NCBI GenBank assembly: GCA_963696655.1
Contig: CAVOLB010000169.1
Coordinates: 1-64,000 of the forward strand
DNA length: 64,000 nt
Reading direction: 5' to 3'
DNA from: Hypericibacter sp963696655
Lineage (GTDB): Bacteria; Pseudomonadota; Alphaproteobacteria; Dongiales; Dongiaceae
Shown: piece by piece, positions 8,968-17,077 of the stretch
Layout of the letters: each line of letters starts with the position of its first letter
Position numbering within the stretch: the first letter of the stretch is position 1
Position numbers and translations under genes: made by a program
The notes under the pieces: generated by a model
The model's database searches: none
The model's input: only the letters and a program-made list of their open reading frames with translations
Told to the model about the DNA's origin: nothing

Positions 8968-10319
8968 CGCCCGCTCCCGAGAACCCGATCGACCAAGGGC
9001 CCGCATTGGGCCGTTTGCGAGCTCGCATCGAACAGGCGGTCGATCGCCGCCGCCGGCAGATGGGCGGAGATCTCGGGATCCGATTCGATCGCCTGCCGGA
9101 GCGAGCGCCCGGCGCGGGCCGCCTCGGTGGCGGCGCGATGCATCAGCTTATGCGCCGTCTGCTTGCCCAGCCGGGCGGCGAGCGCCAGCATGACGGCTTC
9201 CGAATAGATATGGCCGTTGGAGGCGTCGAGATTGCGGCGCATGCGCTCGGCCCGAACCTCGAGACGCTCGAGAAGAATGGCGGTCAGGCTCAGCGCCTTG
9301 CCCGCCGCCATCGTCAGCTCCGGCACCGCATGCCACTCGATCTTCCAGGACCGCCCGTCGCGCTCATGGTCATGGGGCAGGCTTTCCATCAGCGCCATCG
9401 CATTGGCCCGAACCACCCGTGACAGGGTGCCGATATGCTCGGACAGCTCGGGATTGCGCTTGTGGGGCATGGTGATGCTGCCGATCTGCTCGGCCGCGGC
9501 CCCCTCGCCCAGCTCGCCGATCTCGTCGCGCTGCAGCGAATAGACCTCGTGGCCGATGCGGTCGGCCGTGCCCGCCGCCAGGACCAGGATCTGCGCCCAT
9601 TCGACCGGCACGTCCCGGCTCGCGGTCCAGGACATGTCGGGCGGTCGGAGCCCGAGCCGGCTGCAGAAGGCGCGTTGCACCTCGAGGCCTCGCGGCCCCA
9701 GGGCCGAGAGGCTGCCCACCCCGCCGCAGAGCTGGCCGATATCCATGCGCCTCGCCGCCTCGTCGAAGCGCTGGCGATGGCGGCGCATTTCCGCGAGCCA
9801 GCCCGCCGCCTTGAAGCCGAAGGTGATGGGCAGGCCTTGCTGGCCATGCGTGCGCCCCGCCATCACCGTGTCGCGATGCTCCCGGCACAGCCGGTCGGCG
9901 GCCGCGATCGCGCGCTCGAGATCGGCGAGGATGAGGCCGCGGGCCTCGCGCAGCGCCAGCATCAGCCAGCTGTCGGTGATGTCCTGGACCGTGGCGCCGA
10001 AATAGAACCATTCGCCGGCGGCGGCCGGGCAGCGCCGCCGCATGGCCTCGATGAGACCCGCCGTCGAATGGCCGCTGGCCTCGTAGCCGGCGCGGAACTC
10101 GGCGAAGAAGGCGTCGTCGAGCGCGACCTCGCGACAGGCGGCGGCGACCTGCCGCGCGCTTTCTGCCGGGATCAGGCCGAACTCGCCCTGAACCTCCGCC
10201 AGCACCGCCAGGATATCCAGCCAGCGGCGCGTGCGCGGCTCGTCGTCGAAGATTCGGCGCAGCGCCGGGGTCGACCAGGCGCCGCCATAGACGCGGGAAC
10301 CGAAGGACCAGCCCGTCAT
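8964..10319 (-). CDS. xcbD1: Aspartase/fumarase-superfamily lyase (adenylosuccinate-lyase-like), XcbD1-type
   Basis: This 451-residue member of the fumarase/aspartase superfamily has the conserved regions TVMAGRTHGQQ (151-161; superfamily catalytic His) and GSITMPHKRNP (280-290; mobile-loop signature with catalytic Ser). It looks PurB- or carboxymuconate-cycloisomerase-like but sits between another superfamily lyase and the PLP enzyme, matching XcbD1 in the Xanthobacter CoM locus. I infer that it acts on sulfoacrylate or the next intermediate; the ordinary purine function is unlikely in this context. The ATG at 10319 overlaps the upstream stop (ATGA), and its own stop overlaps the PLP gene's GTG. 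Confidence 0.75.
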   Translation of the reverse strand: MTGWSFGSRVYGGAWSTPALRRIFDDEPRTRRWLDILAVLAEVQGEFGLIPAESARQVAAACREVALDDAFFAEFRAGYEASGHSTAGLIEAMRRRCPAAAGEWFYFGATVQDITDSWLMLALREARGLILADLERAIAAADRLCREHRDTVMAGRTHGQQGLPITFGFKAAGWLAEMRRHRQRFDEAARRMDIGQLCGGVGSLSALGPRGLEVQRAFCSRLGLRPPDMSWTASRDVPVEWAQILVLAAGTADRIGHEVYSLQRDEIGELGEGAAAEQIGSITMPHKRNPELSEHIGTLSRVVRANAMALMESLPHDHERDGRSWKIEWHAVPELTMAAGKALSLTAILLERLEVRAERMRRNLDASNGHIYSEAVMLALAARLGKQTAHKLMHRAATEAARAGRSLRQAIESDPEISAHLPAAAIDRLFDASSQTAQCGPLVDRVLGSGR

Positions 10320-11833
10320 CGGCGGCCCTCTGCCAGCGCGCTGGCTTCGGCGAGCAGGCGCCGTCTTGCGGTCTCCTGGGTCGCCTGCGCGCCTTCGATC
10401 CAGCGCCGATGATGGGACAGCGCCTCGACCAGCTCTGCGACGCCGGCCGCCAACTCTTCCGGCGCCGCGCCGCCGATGTCGCCACGCGCCAGCACGCAGG
10501 CCCAGGGATCGAGGGCCGCTTCGAGAAGTCCGTCCGGCAGCGGTGGAGATTCTGGACTCATTTCTCGACAAGTCCGGCGCAGCTCGTCCGCCGTCAGGCT
10601 CGATAGCGTGCGGCCTTCTATCTCCAGCCGACTGATCAGCCGGCCCACCAGGCGATGCGCGGTCCGGTAGTCGAGCCGGAGGACGAGGCAAAGACGCTCG
10701 GCCAGATCCGTGGCGCAAGTCCCGCCGTCCTGCAGCGCCGCCCGGGCCCGCGCGCCCTCGAAGGTCAGGCCGGCGACGACCTCGGCCATCAGAGCCGCCG
10801 CCTCGGTGACGCGGCGGAGCGCGGCCGGGACCGCCTCATAGGGCAGCATCCGGCTGTCCATCTGCCCCGAGGGGCAGCGCCCGCTGGCCGAGACGCCGGC
10901 CTGCTCGCCGATCAGGCGATTGGCGACGCCGCGCACATAAGCAAGCGCGAAGGGATTGCGCTTCTGCGGCATGATCTTGCTGGCGCGCCCATGACGGTCC
11001 GAAATCCGCACGAGACCGAACTCCGCCGTGGCGAAAATCATCAGGTCCTCGGCCAGGCGGTCGAGACCGACGATGGCGGCGACCGCCAGCCCCATGGCTT
11101 CGATCGGCAAATCCGCCTGCCACATGGCGTCGCGCGCATGGCGAACGGGTGCGGCGAAGCCGAGCCGGCGCGCCTGCGCGGCCCGATCCTGGAAGGCGAC
11201 CGATCCGTTGCTGCTGCCACAGCCCGCGGGACAGCGGTCGACGCGGTCATAGAGCGCCTCCAGGCGCTGCAGATCGCGCAACGCCGGCCAGGCGAAAGCA
11301 CTCAGATAATGGCCGAAGCTGGTCGGCTGGGCCGCCTGCAGATAAGTGTAGTCGGGCATCAGGCTGTTGCCATGCCGCAGAGCGACGGCCGCGACCGACT
11401 GGCTGAAATCCAGCAACGCCGTGCCGAGCTCGAGCAGCCGGTCGCGCAGCAGAAGATGAAAGGCGGTCGTCAGCGCCTCGCGCCGCGCGCGCGAGGTCCC
11501 GAGCCAGCCCGCCGCCGTGGTCCGCCTCGCCAGATGCGCTTCGCGATTGGTGTAGAGATCGCCCAGCGCCGCCTCGGCGGAGAAGCCCGCGCCGGCCTGA
11601 TGCAGCTCCAGGAGCGCGCCGACCAGCGAACGCGCCGCCTCCGCGGGAATGACGCCCTGCTCGCTCAAGGTGATGCTGTGGGCAAGATCGACGAGACTGA
11701 GGGAATCGAAGAGTTCGCCCTGGCCCGCGAGCTCGCCGGCGAAGGCGGCCGCCAGGCCCGCCGAAGGCGGCTCGGCGAGACGCCCGCCGATCTCGAGCAC
11801 CGATTCCGTCGAGCCGGCCCGCGGCTCAGCCAT
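10316..11833 (-). CDS. xcbC1: Aspartase/fumarase-superfamily lyase (argininosuccinate-lyase-like), XcbC1-type phosphosulfolactate phosphate-lyase candidate
   Basis: This 505-residue protein has argininosuccinate-lyase layout: GDLYTNREAHL at 91-101, AAQPTSFGHYLSAF around 167-180, and the signature SKIMPQKRNP at 285-294 with the catalytic serine. It directly follows phosphosulfolactate synthase. In Xanthobacter the corresponding enzyme XcbC1 eliminates phosphate from phosphosulfolactate to give sulfoacrylate, and I assign this gene by collinearity. It lies far from any other arginine gene, which argues against ArgH. The ATG at 11833 overlaps the comA stop by 8 bp. Which of the two lyases here is C1 and which D1 is inferred from order only. 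Confidence 0.75.
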   Translation of the reverse strand: MAEPRAGSTESVLEIGGRLAEPPSAGLAAAFAGELAGQGELFDSLSLVDLAHSITLSEQGVIPAEAARSLVGALLELHQAGAGFSAEAALGDLYTNREAHLARRTTAAGWLGTSRARREALTTAFHLLLRDRLLELGTALLDFSQSVAAVALRHGNSLMPDYTYLQAAQPTSFGHYLSAFAWPALRDLQRLEALYDRVDRCPAGCGSSNGSVAFQDRAAQARRLGFAAPVRHARDAMWQADLPIEAMGLAVAAIVGLDRLAEDLMIFATAEFGLVRISDRHGRASKIMPQKRNPFALAYVRGVANRLIGEQAGVSASGRCPSGQMDSRMLPYEAVPAALRRVTEAAALMAEVVAGLTFEGARARAALQDGGTCATDLAERLCLVLRLDYRTAHRLVGRLISRLEIEGRTLSSLTADELRRTCREMSPESPPLPDGLLEAALDPWACVLARGDIGGAAPEELAAGVAELVEALSHHRRWIEGAQATQETARRRLLAEASALAEGRR

Positions 11834-12743
11834 GGCTGGAGGGTTTCCGCACGGCAACGCCGTCGGCGGCGGGGAGCTCCGCGGGCTCCGGCTGCGCCGG
11901 GTTCCAATGCCCCGTCGTCCGCTCGCGTTCGGCGATCTGCACCAGGGTTTCGTAGCGCAGCCCCGATCGCAGGGCCTCCAGCGCCAGGGTCTCGCGCGCC
12001 GCGATGTTGCCGAGGCTGACATTGGCGCCGAAGCGGCCCACCAGCGCCGCCTGCTGATCCTTCCGCGGCGCCTCCCAGATCAGGCGATCGATGGCGCTGC
12101 CGACGCGCCGGGTCACCTCCTCCAGGAAATCGCCGCGAAGCGCGCCGGTATCGTCATAGATCCCGATTCCGCGACCGGACTCGCGGGCCTCGACGATGAC
12201 CCAGGCGGCGCCCCATTCGATGTCCTGGAGCGCCTGCTCCGCCAGCGTGCCGGCGTCGGGCTGCTGCGCCGGGTCCTTCTTGCCGACTTCCGTGATGGCG
12301 ACCAGCCCGGCGTCGCAGGCGCAGGCGATCACCCGCTGCCGGCGGTCGGGCGGCAGGCTGATGGTGCCGTCCGATATCTCGACCGCGCGGAATCCCAGCT
12401 CGCGCGCCCGGCGCATATAGACGCGGCAATGCTGCTGGACGATCGCCGCCTCGAGCAGCGTGCCGCCCGGATAGGTCAGCACATCGTGCTCGGCCAGCAG
12501 CTCCAGCTTGTGGCGGAGCGCAGGAACGGACATCAGCGCCGAGGTGCCGAAGGCGAATTTCCAGTGGTCGATATGCGGGGCCGCGAGATCCAGGATGTCG
12601 GCCGTCTCCATCCGGCCCAGGCCGGTATCGATCACCATGGTGATGCCGCGCTCGCGCGGGCGTTGCAGGCGCCGATCGATCGCGGCGTCCAGGCCCCACA
12701 CGCCATGCCACGGACGCTCCGGGCGTTCCGGTCTAGACAACAC
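11826..12743 (-). CDS. comA: Phosphosulfolactate synthase (ComA/XcbB1), first step of CoM biosynthesis
   Basis: This 305-residue TIM-barrel protein closely fits the phosphosulfolactate synthase family, which adds sulfite to phosphoenolpyruvate to make (R)-2-phospho-3-sulfolactate. Diagnostic stretches are YPGGTLLE (91-98), VEISDGTI (121-128), TEVGKKD (151-157) and VIVEARESG (182-190). The protein is typical of methanogens and of the few bacteria that make CoM, and it anchors the pathway assignment for the neighbouring genes. The GTG start at 12743 overlaps the preceding gene by 11 bp; a TTG three bases on is possible. A role in making other sulfonates (as in spore sulfolactate) is the alternative, made unlikely by the adjacent CoM-dependent epoxide genes. 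Confidence 0.93.
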   Translation of the reverse strand: MLSRPERPERPWHGVWGLDAAIDRRLQRPRERGITMVIDTGLGRMETADILDLAAPHIDHWKFAFGTSALMSVPALRHKLELLAEHDVLTYPGGTLLEAAIVQQHCRVYMRRARELGFRAVEISDGTISLPPDRRQRVIACACDAGLVAITEVGKKDPAQQPDAGTLAEQALQDIEWGAAWVIVEARESGRGIGIYDDTGALRGDFLEEVTRRVGSAIDRLIWEAPRKDQQAALVGRFGANVSLGNIAARETLALEALRSGLRYETLVQIAERERTTGHWNPAQPEPAELPAADGVAVRKPSSHG

Positions 12744-13689
12744 GATGGACCAGCTCCTTCAGGGCTTGCTCGACCATGGCCAGATCGGATCCCCAAGGCA
12801 CCGTGACGACGTTGCCCACGCACTCGACGTTGAACTCGAGCAGGCAGCATTTGAGGATGGTGAGCTCGTTGCGCTGGCCGGCGATGACGCGGGGACACAT
12901 CTCGATGCGCGGCGGCTCGTCGCCGTAATAATGGCGATGGAACTGCAGGCTGCGCTCGCAGCCGATCAGCACCCAGTCCTCCCGCTGCGCGGGCCGCTCG
13001 TCGAGGAAATGCAGCGGCGCGCCCAGATCGTCCAAGCCGCCCGACCGGCAGGGAACGAGAAAAGAGGGGGGATGGGCCGCCGCAGCCAGGCTGCGAAGCT
13101 CGATGCGCTCGAGCTCCAGCCGGATCGGCGGCAGATCCGCATAGGTGAGGACATGCTGGATCAGATGGAACAGCTTGGGCGGCTCCGGCGGCGTGACCTC
13201 CACAACCCGAATCACCAGGGGATCAGGGTGGTGGATGAAGTTCACATGGTCGTACTTGCCCTGGCAGATCAGCGTGCCCTGAGGTCCGACGCCGCTGCGG
13301 GCCGCCAGGCTCGCCAGGGCCGAGGGGTTGGCGCAATCGGTCTCGGGATCGGTGACGAAGCGGCAGGTTTCGGGCAGCGCCAGCACCTCGACCTGCTCGA
13401 TCGGCGCGAAGAGCGGCGTTCGATCCCGCGGCCCGATGGCGGCCAGCGCATAAACATCGTCCGCGCCCCGCAGCACGATGACGTTGGTCCGCCGGTAGGC
13501 TTCGCGACCCATCAGATGGGCGACGATCGCCGGCTCCGTCATCGCCCCGTCATAAGGCTGAACGCTGACGCCCCGGTAGGGCAGCTCCACGACATTGCTG
13601 CGATCGCGGAGCGATACCCAGTTCGGTTGCCCCGCGGCGTCCGATGCCGGGCGGGAAGGCGCTTTCAATGTCGGTTCGTTCGTTGTCAT
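12733..13689 (-). CDS. Conserved cysteine-rich protein at the head of the CoM biosynthesis genes (XcbA-position)
   Basis: This 318-residue soluble protein belongs to no family of known function that I recognise with confidence; it may match a recently numbered DUF. It has nine cysteines, including a C-terminal set at Cys214, Cys244, Cys265, Cys281-Cys282 and Cys290 in motifs such as LIGCERS, EMCPRV and LKCCLLEF. That spacing could ligate an Fe-S cluster or metal, or form a disulfide relay. Histidines cluster in NFIHHPDP (150-157) and FHRHYYGD (250-257). Its ATG overlaps the preceding CoA-transferase stop (ATGA), and its stop overlaps comA. Co-translation with comA suggests a CoM-synthesis step, possibly the final reduction; this is inference. 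Confidence 0.7.
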   Translation of the reverse strand: MTTNEPTLKAPSRPASDAAGQPNWVSLRDRSNVVELPYRGVSVQPYDGAMTEPAIVAHLMGREAYRRTNVIVLRGADDVYALAAIGPRDRTPLFAPIEQVEVLALPETCRFVTDPETDCANPSALASLAARSGVGPQGTLICQGKYDHVNFIHHPDPLVIRVVEVTPPEPPKLFHLIQHVLTYADLPPIRLELERIELRSLAAAAHPPSFLVPCRSGGLDDLGAPLHFLDERPAQREDWVLIGCERSLQFHRHYYGDEPPRIEMCPRVIAGQRNELTILKCCLLEFNVECVGNVVTVPWGSDLAMVEQALKELVHRVV

Positions 13690-14530
13690 GACGCGACCGC
13701 AAATCGCCGGCCATGGTCGTCGGGCCGGATCTCATGCTCATGGACATGCAACGGATCGAGACGCCGGATCAGGGCGACGGTCTCGCGATCCGGCGGCGGC
13801 AGGACCGACAAGGGTTCGGCGAGCCGAAGCTCGAAACCGGTGTTCGCCTGAACGTCGTCGACCGTCACGTCGGGATGCAAGGCGTGAAGCCGGGCATGCC
13901 CGTCGGCGTCGAAATCGAACAGTCCGAGATCGGTCACCAGCCATTGCGGGCCCTGACCGCGATGGCCCAGCTCCTGCCGCTTGCGGCCATCCACGGCGCG
14001 ATGACCGAGATTGGTGACGAAGTCGCACTGCTCGACCAGGCGAAAGCGCCGCCGCCCGGTGGAATCCGGCGGCGAGCGGTGGCCCGTGGTCCACAGGGTG
14101 ATGTGCTCGCACGTCGCAGGAGAGATTGCAGCCGCCGCCGCCGCCCGGCAGCTTCATGGCCAGCTTGCTCTTGCCCATGCGGGTGACGTTGCAGTTGCCC
14201 CATTTGTCGATCTGCAGGCCGGACAGGAACATGCGCCCCATGCGCCCGGCGGCGGCGAGATCGAACAGCTCCTCGATATCCAGCGACGAGCTGGCCCCGC
14301 GATCCATGACCCAGTCGTTCGAGGTCGGGGTGAGAAAAGGAGGGTCCGGGTCCACGCCGTAGGTGGCGCCCGCGACCAGTACCATGTTCGGGCGCGTGGG
14401 TCCGCTTGGCGACATGCATGGCGAGCTGGACCAGGGGCGATCCGAAGCCATGGAAGGCGAGCTTGCCATCCTCGATGGTGCGCGCGATGGCGGCGATCAT
14501 CATCTCGCCCAGGCTGCAATCGCGGATCAC
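13686..14530 (-). pseudogene. CoA-transferase beta subunit (GctB/IpdB-like), interrupted by two +1 frameshifts
   Basis: The GTG at 14530 overlaps the alpha-subunit stop (GTGA). Frame 1 reads EMMIAAIARTIEDGKLAFHG to about 14400. Frame 2 then carries PNMVLVAGATYGVDPDPPF to KLPGGGGG at about 14140. Frame 3 carries EHITLWTTGH, then QWLVTDLGLFDFD and a stop at 13686. Together they form a complete class I CoA-transferase second subunit. Each break is explained by one extra base, in a GGG run at 14398-14400 and in a GCC repeat at 14131-14147. Removing both gives exactly 281 codons. No other lesions are seen, so sequencing error is as likely as decay. As read, it is non-functional. Confidence 0.75.
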
Positions 14531-15516
14531 GCCATCGCCTCTTCGCGATAGAGGGACATCCAGGACTCTTTGCCGGTGGACCAGGAAGCGAGGTGGCGAC
14601 GCGTCTTCTCGCCGCCGATGCGCGACAGATAGGCGGCATGATCCGGGCAGCCATGGACGAAGGGTTGGAGATAGTCGGCCGAGAAGCGCTCGGGTCCGCC
14701 GCGCGCCGCCTCGTAATAGAGCGCCGTATGCGGCCGGTCGTAGCCGTAGAACGGATAGCAGGCGGTGGGATGGGCCCCCAGCGGAGCCTCGGCCAGGGCC
14801 GCGACATAGAAATAGGGGATCGTGACGCCGCCCAGCTCGGCCAGACGCGCAGTCGGGACGATCGTCTCCACCGAGGCGATGACCAGGCGCGATGCCTTGG
14901 CGAACAGGAGATCCAGGACGGGCGGGCCCTCGATGCGCAGATTGCCCTGCGCATCGCCATATTGGGCGTGCAGGATGGCCACGTCCGGCGCCAGCGCCGG
15001 CACGAGCAGCAGCTCCTCGCCCGTATAAGGGCAAGTCATGGTCTTGTATTCCGGATGAAGGCCGGGAAACCCGGTGCCGCGCGCGGAGCGCATCGGCATG
15101 AAGGGCAGGCCGAGCACCGCCGCGCGCAGTTGCTGAACCACCGTGTAGCAGCAGCTGTCGTCGACGCTCACCTGACCGGCCTCGCAGGCGCGCCGGTAGT
15201 TCGGCGCGATTCCGAAATCCTGCTCGAACCCGACATAGCTCTCGCTCGAGCAGGCGACCGCGCCGCCGCCGCACAGCATGTCGATGTCGATGCCATGGGC
15301 CGAGCCGACGACGCGCAAGCCCCGCACGCGCCGGCGCAGCAGGGCGCGCAGGACCGCCATCGGCTCCCGCGAGGAAAGCCCGCCGCCGACAGCGACCACG
15401 TCGCCGTCCTTCACCAGGGTTGCAAGATCCTCCAGCTTCATCCGCTTGTCGGCGCGCGTCTGGACCGGATCGTCCCTACGTCCCACATCCCGCTGCGGCA
15501 TGCGAGGCTCGCTCAT
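14527..15516 (-). CDS. CoA-transferase alpha subunit (GctA/IpdA-like)
   Basis: This 329-residue class I CoA-transferase first subunit has an N-terminal glycine loop VVAVGGGLSSREPM, then FPGLHPEYKTMTCPYTGEEL and PDVAILHAQYGDAQGN, which are typical of glutaconate CoA-transferase-like proteins. The partner subunit follows immediately and supplies the other half of the active site. The ATG at 15516 overlaps the xecE stop (ATGA), placing it within the epoxide operon. The propene pathway ends in acetoacetate, so activation of acetoacetate or another short acid to its CoA thioester is the likely job; the substrate is not resolved. Its function depends on whether the beta-subunit frameshifts are real. 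Confidence 0.8.
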   Translation of the reverse strand: MSEPRMPQRDVGRRDDPVQTRADKRMKLEDLATLVKDGDVVAVGGGLSSREPMAVLRALLRRRVRGLRVVGSAHGIDIDMLCGGGAVACSSESYVGFEQDFGIAPNYRRACEAGQVSVDDSCCYTVVQQLRAAVLGLPFMPMRSARGTGFPGLHPEYKTMTCPYTGEELLLVPALAPDVAILHAQYGDAQGNLRIEGPPVLDLLFAKASRLVIASVETIVPTARLAELGGVTIPYFYVAALAEAPLGAHPTACYPFYGYDRPHTALYYEAARGGPERFSADYLQPFVHGCPDHAAYLSRIGGEKTRRHLASWSTGKESWMSLYREEAMA

Positions 15517-16280
15517 ATCGCCGTCATGCCTCCGTCCACGGCGAAGGCAGCGCCGGACACGAAGGCGGCCTGGTCGCTCAACAAAAAGACGACGGCCTCC
15601 GCGATGTCCTCGGGATTGCCGAAGCGCCCCATCGGATATTTCGACAGGCGCCGCGCCTGGGTCTCCGGGCTCGTGTCGCTGCCCAGCAATTGCTGGCCCA
15701 TGCCGGTGGAAGCCACGGTGCCGGGGCAGACGGCGTTGACGCGAACGCCCTTGCCCGAATAATCCGCCGCCATCTGGCGCGTGAGATTCACGATGGCGCC
15801 CTTGGCCGCGCAATAAGCCGCCATCGTCGGAATGCCGACCAGCCCGGCGACCGATCCGAAATTCACGATCGAGCCCTTGCGTCGCGCCAGCATGCCGGGC
15901 AGCACCGCCTTCGATGCCAGGAAGGTGCCGGTCACGTTCACCGCCATGATCCGATCCCAGGCCTGGGGATCGGCGTCATGGACGGATCCGAAACCGGCGA
16001 TGCCGGCATTGTTGACCAGCCCTGTGAGCGGGCCGATGGATTGTCCGGCCAATTCGAGCGCGGCCGCGATGCCCGCGGCGTTGGTCACATCGGCGCCGAA
16101 GCCTGCCGCCTCGTGTCCCTGCTTGCGCAAGGAAGCCGCCGAGCGTCCCGCCAGATCGCCGTCGAGATCGATCAGCGCGACCTTGGCGCCTTCCCGCAGG
16201 GCCGCGGTCGCCACGGCCAACCCGATTCCCGCGCCGCCGCCGGTGATGGCGATGGCCTGTCCCTTCAATCGATCCGACAT
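15513..16280 (-). CDS. xecE: 2-(S)-hydroxypropyl-CoM dehydrogenase
   Basis: This 255-residue short-chain dehydrogenase oxidises the S-enantiomer of 2-hydroxypropyl-CoM to 2-ketopropyl-CoM with NAD+. The nucleotide motif TGGGAGIG, Ser143, Tyr156 and Lys160 form the catalytic framework. Arg211 and Lys214 (ARRLSK) sit at the same numbers as the residues that bind the CoM sulfonate in the Xanthobacter enzyme. Long stretches, such as NNAGIAGFGSVHDAD and SVAGLVGIPTMAAYCAAKGA, recall that enzyme closely. This is the strongest substrate-level evidence in the operon for CoM conjugates. It starts 53 bp after xecD and overlaps the CoA-transferase start. Confidence 0.93.
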   Translation of the reverse strand: MSDRLKGQAIAITGGGAGIGLAVATAALREGAKVALIDLDGDLAGRSAASLRKQGHEAAGFGADVTNAAGIAAALELAGQSIGPLTGLVNNAGIAGFGSVHDADPQAWDRIMAVNVTGTFLASKAVLPGMLARRKGSIVNFGSVAGLVGIPTMAAYCAAKGAIVNLTRQMAADYSGKGVRVNAVCPGTVASTGMGQQLLGSDTSPETQARRLSKYPMGRFGNPEDIAEAVVFLLSDQAAFVSGAAFAVDGGMTAI

Positions 16281-16333
16281 GGGTGCTCTCTCATTGTGTT
16301 AAGTCGCGTTTTCGAAAGTCGCTTCGTGGGCCG

Positions 16334-17077
16334 CTAGATCGCGAGATAGCCGCCATCCATCGGCACGGCGCCGCCGTTGAAATAGGCGGCCTCGTCGCTC
16401 GCGAGGAACTTCACCGCCGCGACGACGTCGGCGATGCTGCCGATCGCGCGCTGCGGGATGCGGGAAAGAACCTCCTCCCGCAGGGCCGGATCGCTGAGGC
16501 GCCAATGCGTCAGCGGCGTGTCGATCATCCCCGGACAAAGCGAGACGGCACGCACGCCATGGCGTCCGTAGTCGACGGTGATCGAACGGGTGAGCTGGAT
16601 GATCGCGCCCTTCGTGACCGAATAGGCCGCGCGTCCCGGAAAGGCGACCAGCCCCGCGACCGAGGCGATGTTGACGATGACCCCCCGGCCGCGTGCGACC
16701 ATCGCGGGCAGCACGCGGCGGCACATGAGAAAGGGCCCGCGGATGTTCACCGACAGGACGAGATCGAGATCGGCGACCGAGGTCTCGTGAACGGTCGTCG
16801 CCTTGGGCCCGCCCGTGGTGCCGGCATTGTTGATCAGCAGCTCGACCGGACCGAGCCGGCGCTCGGCTTCGGCGACGCAGGCCTCGACATCCGCCGCCGT
16901 GCCGACATCGCCGATGACGGTGACGAGGGTCCCTTCCTTCGCTTTGCGCGACAGCTTGGCCAACCCCTCGGCATCGCGATCGAAGGCGACGACCCGGTCG
17001 CCCGCCTCGAGGAAATACTCGGCCAGGCCAAGGCCGATTCCCGAGGCGGCGCCGGTGACGAGCACGATCCGGCTCAT
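16334..17077 (-). CDS. xecD: 2-(R)-hydroxypropyl-CoM dehydrogenase
   Basis: This 247-residue short-chain dehydrogenase has VTGAASGIG, catalytic Ser139, Tyr152 and Lys156, and two arginines, Arg149 (FPGRAAY) and Arg193 (HWRLSD). With a constant three-residue offset these correspond to Ser142, Tyr155, Lys159 and the sulfonate-binding Arg152 and Arg196 of Xanthobacter R-HPCDH. The C-terminal CPGMIDTPLTHWRL segment is characteristic. It would oxidise the R-alcohol formed from R-epoxides. Having both R- and S-specific enzymes implies that both epoxide enantiomers are used and converge on the achiral ketone for the carboxylase. The ATG at 17077 overlaps the xecC stop (ATGA). Confidence 0.92.
   Translation of the reverse strand: MSRIVLVTGAASGIGLGLAEYFLEAGDRVVAFDRDAEGLAKLSRKAKEGTLVTVIGDVGTAADVEACVAEAERRLGPVELLINNAGTTGGPKATTVHETSVADLDLVLSVNIRGPFLMCRRVLPAMVARGRGVIVNIASVAGLVAFPGRAAYSVTKGAIIQLTRSITVDYGRHGVRAVSLCPGMIDTPLTHWRLSDPALREEVLSRIPQRAIGSIADVVAAVKFLASDEAAYFNGGAVPMDGGYLAI

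Noticed and set aside
8964..10319. Adenylosuccinate lyase of purine synthesis
   Set aside because: There is no purine context, it overlaps the neighbouring CoM genes, and a housekeeping purB would not be expected here.
10316..11833. Argininosuccinate lyase of arginine biosynthesis
   Set aside because: There is no argG or other arginine gene nearby, and it is tightly coupled to comA and a second superfamily lyase, as in CoM loci.
3044..12743. Reading the SauS-like dehydrogenase, CuyA-like PLP enzyme and acyl-CoA synthetase as a sulfonate (sulfoacetate/cysteate) degradation cluster
   Set aside because: comA is biosynthetic, the two lyases match the CoM set, and XecA/C/D/E require CoM. No sulfonate importer, sulfite exporter or sulfite dehydrogenase was seen. 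Kept only as an alternative for individual enzymes.
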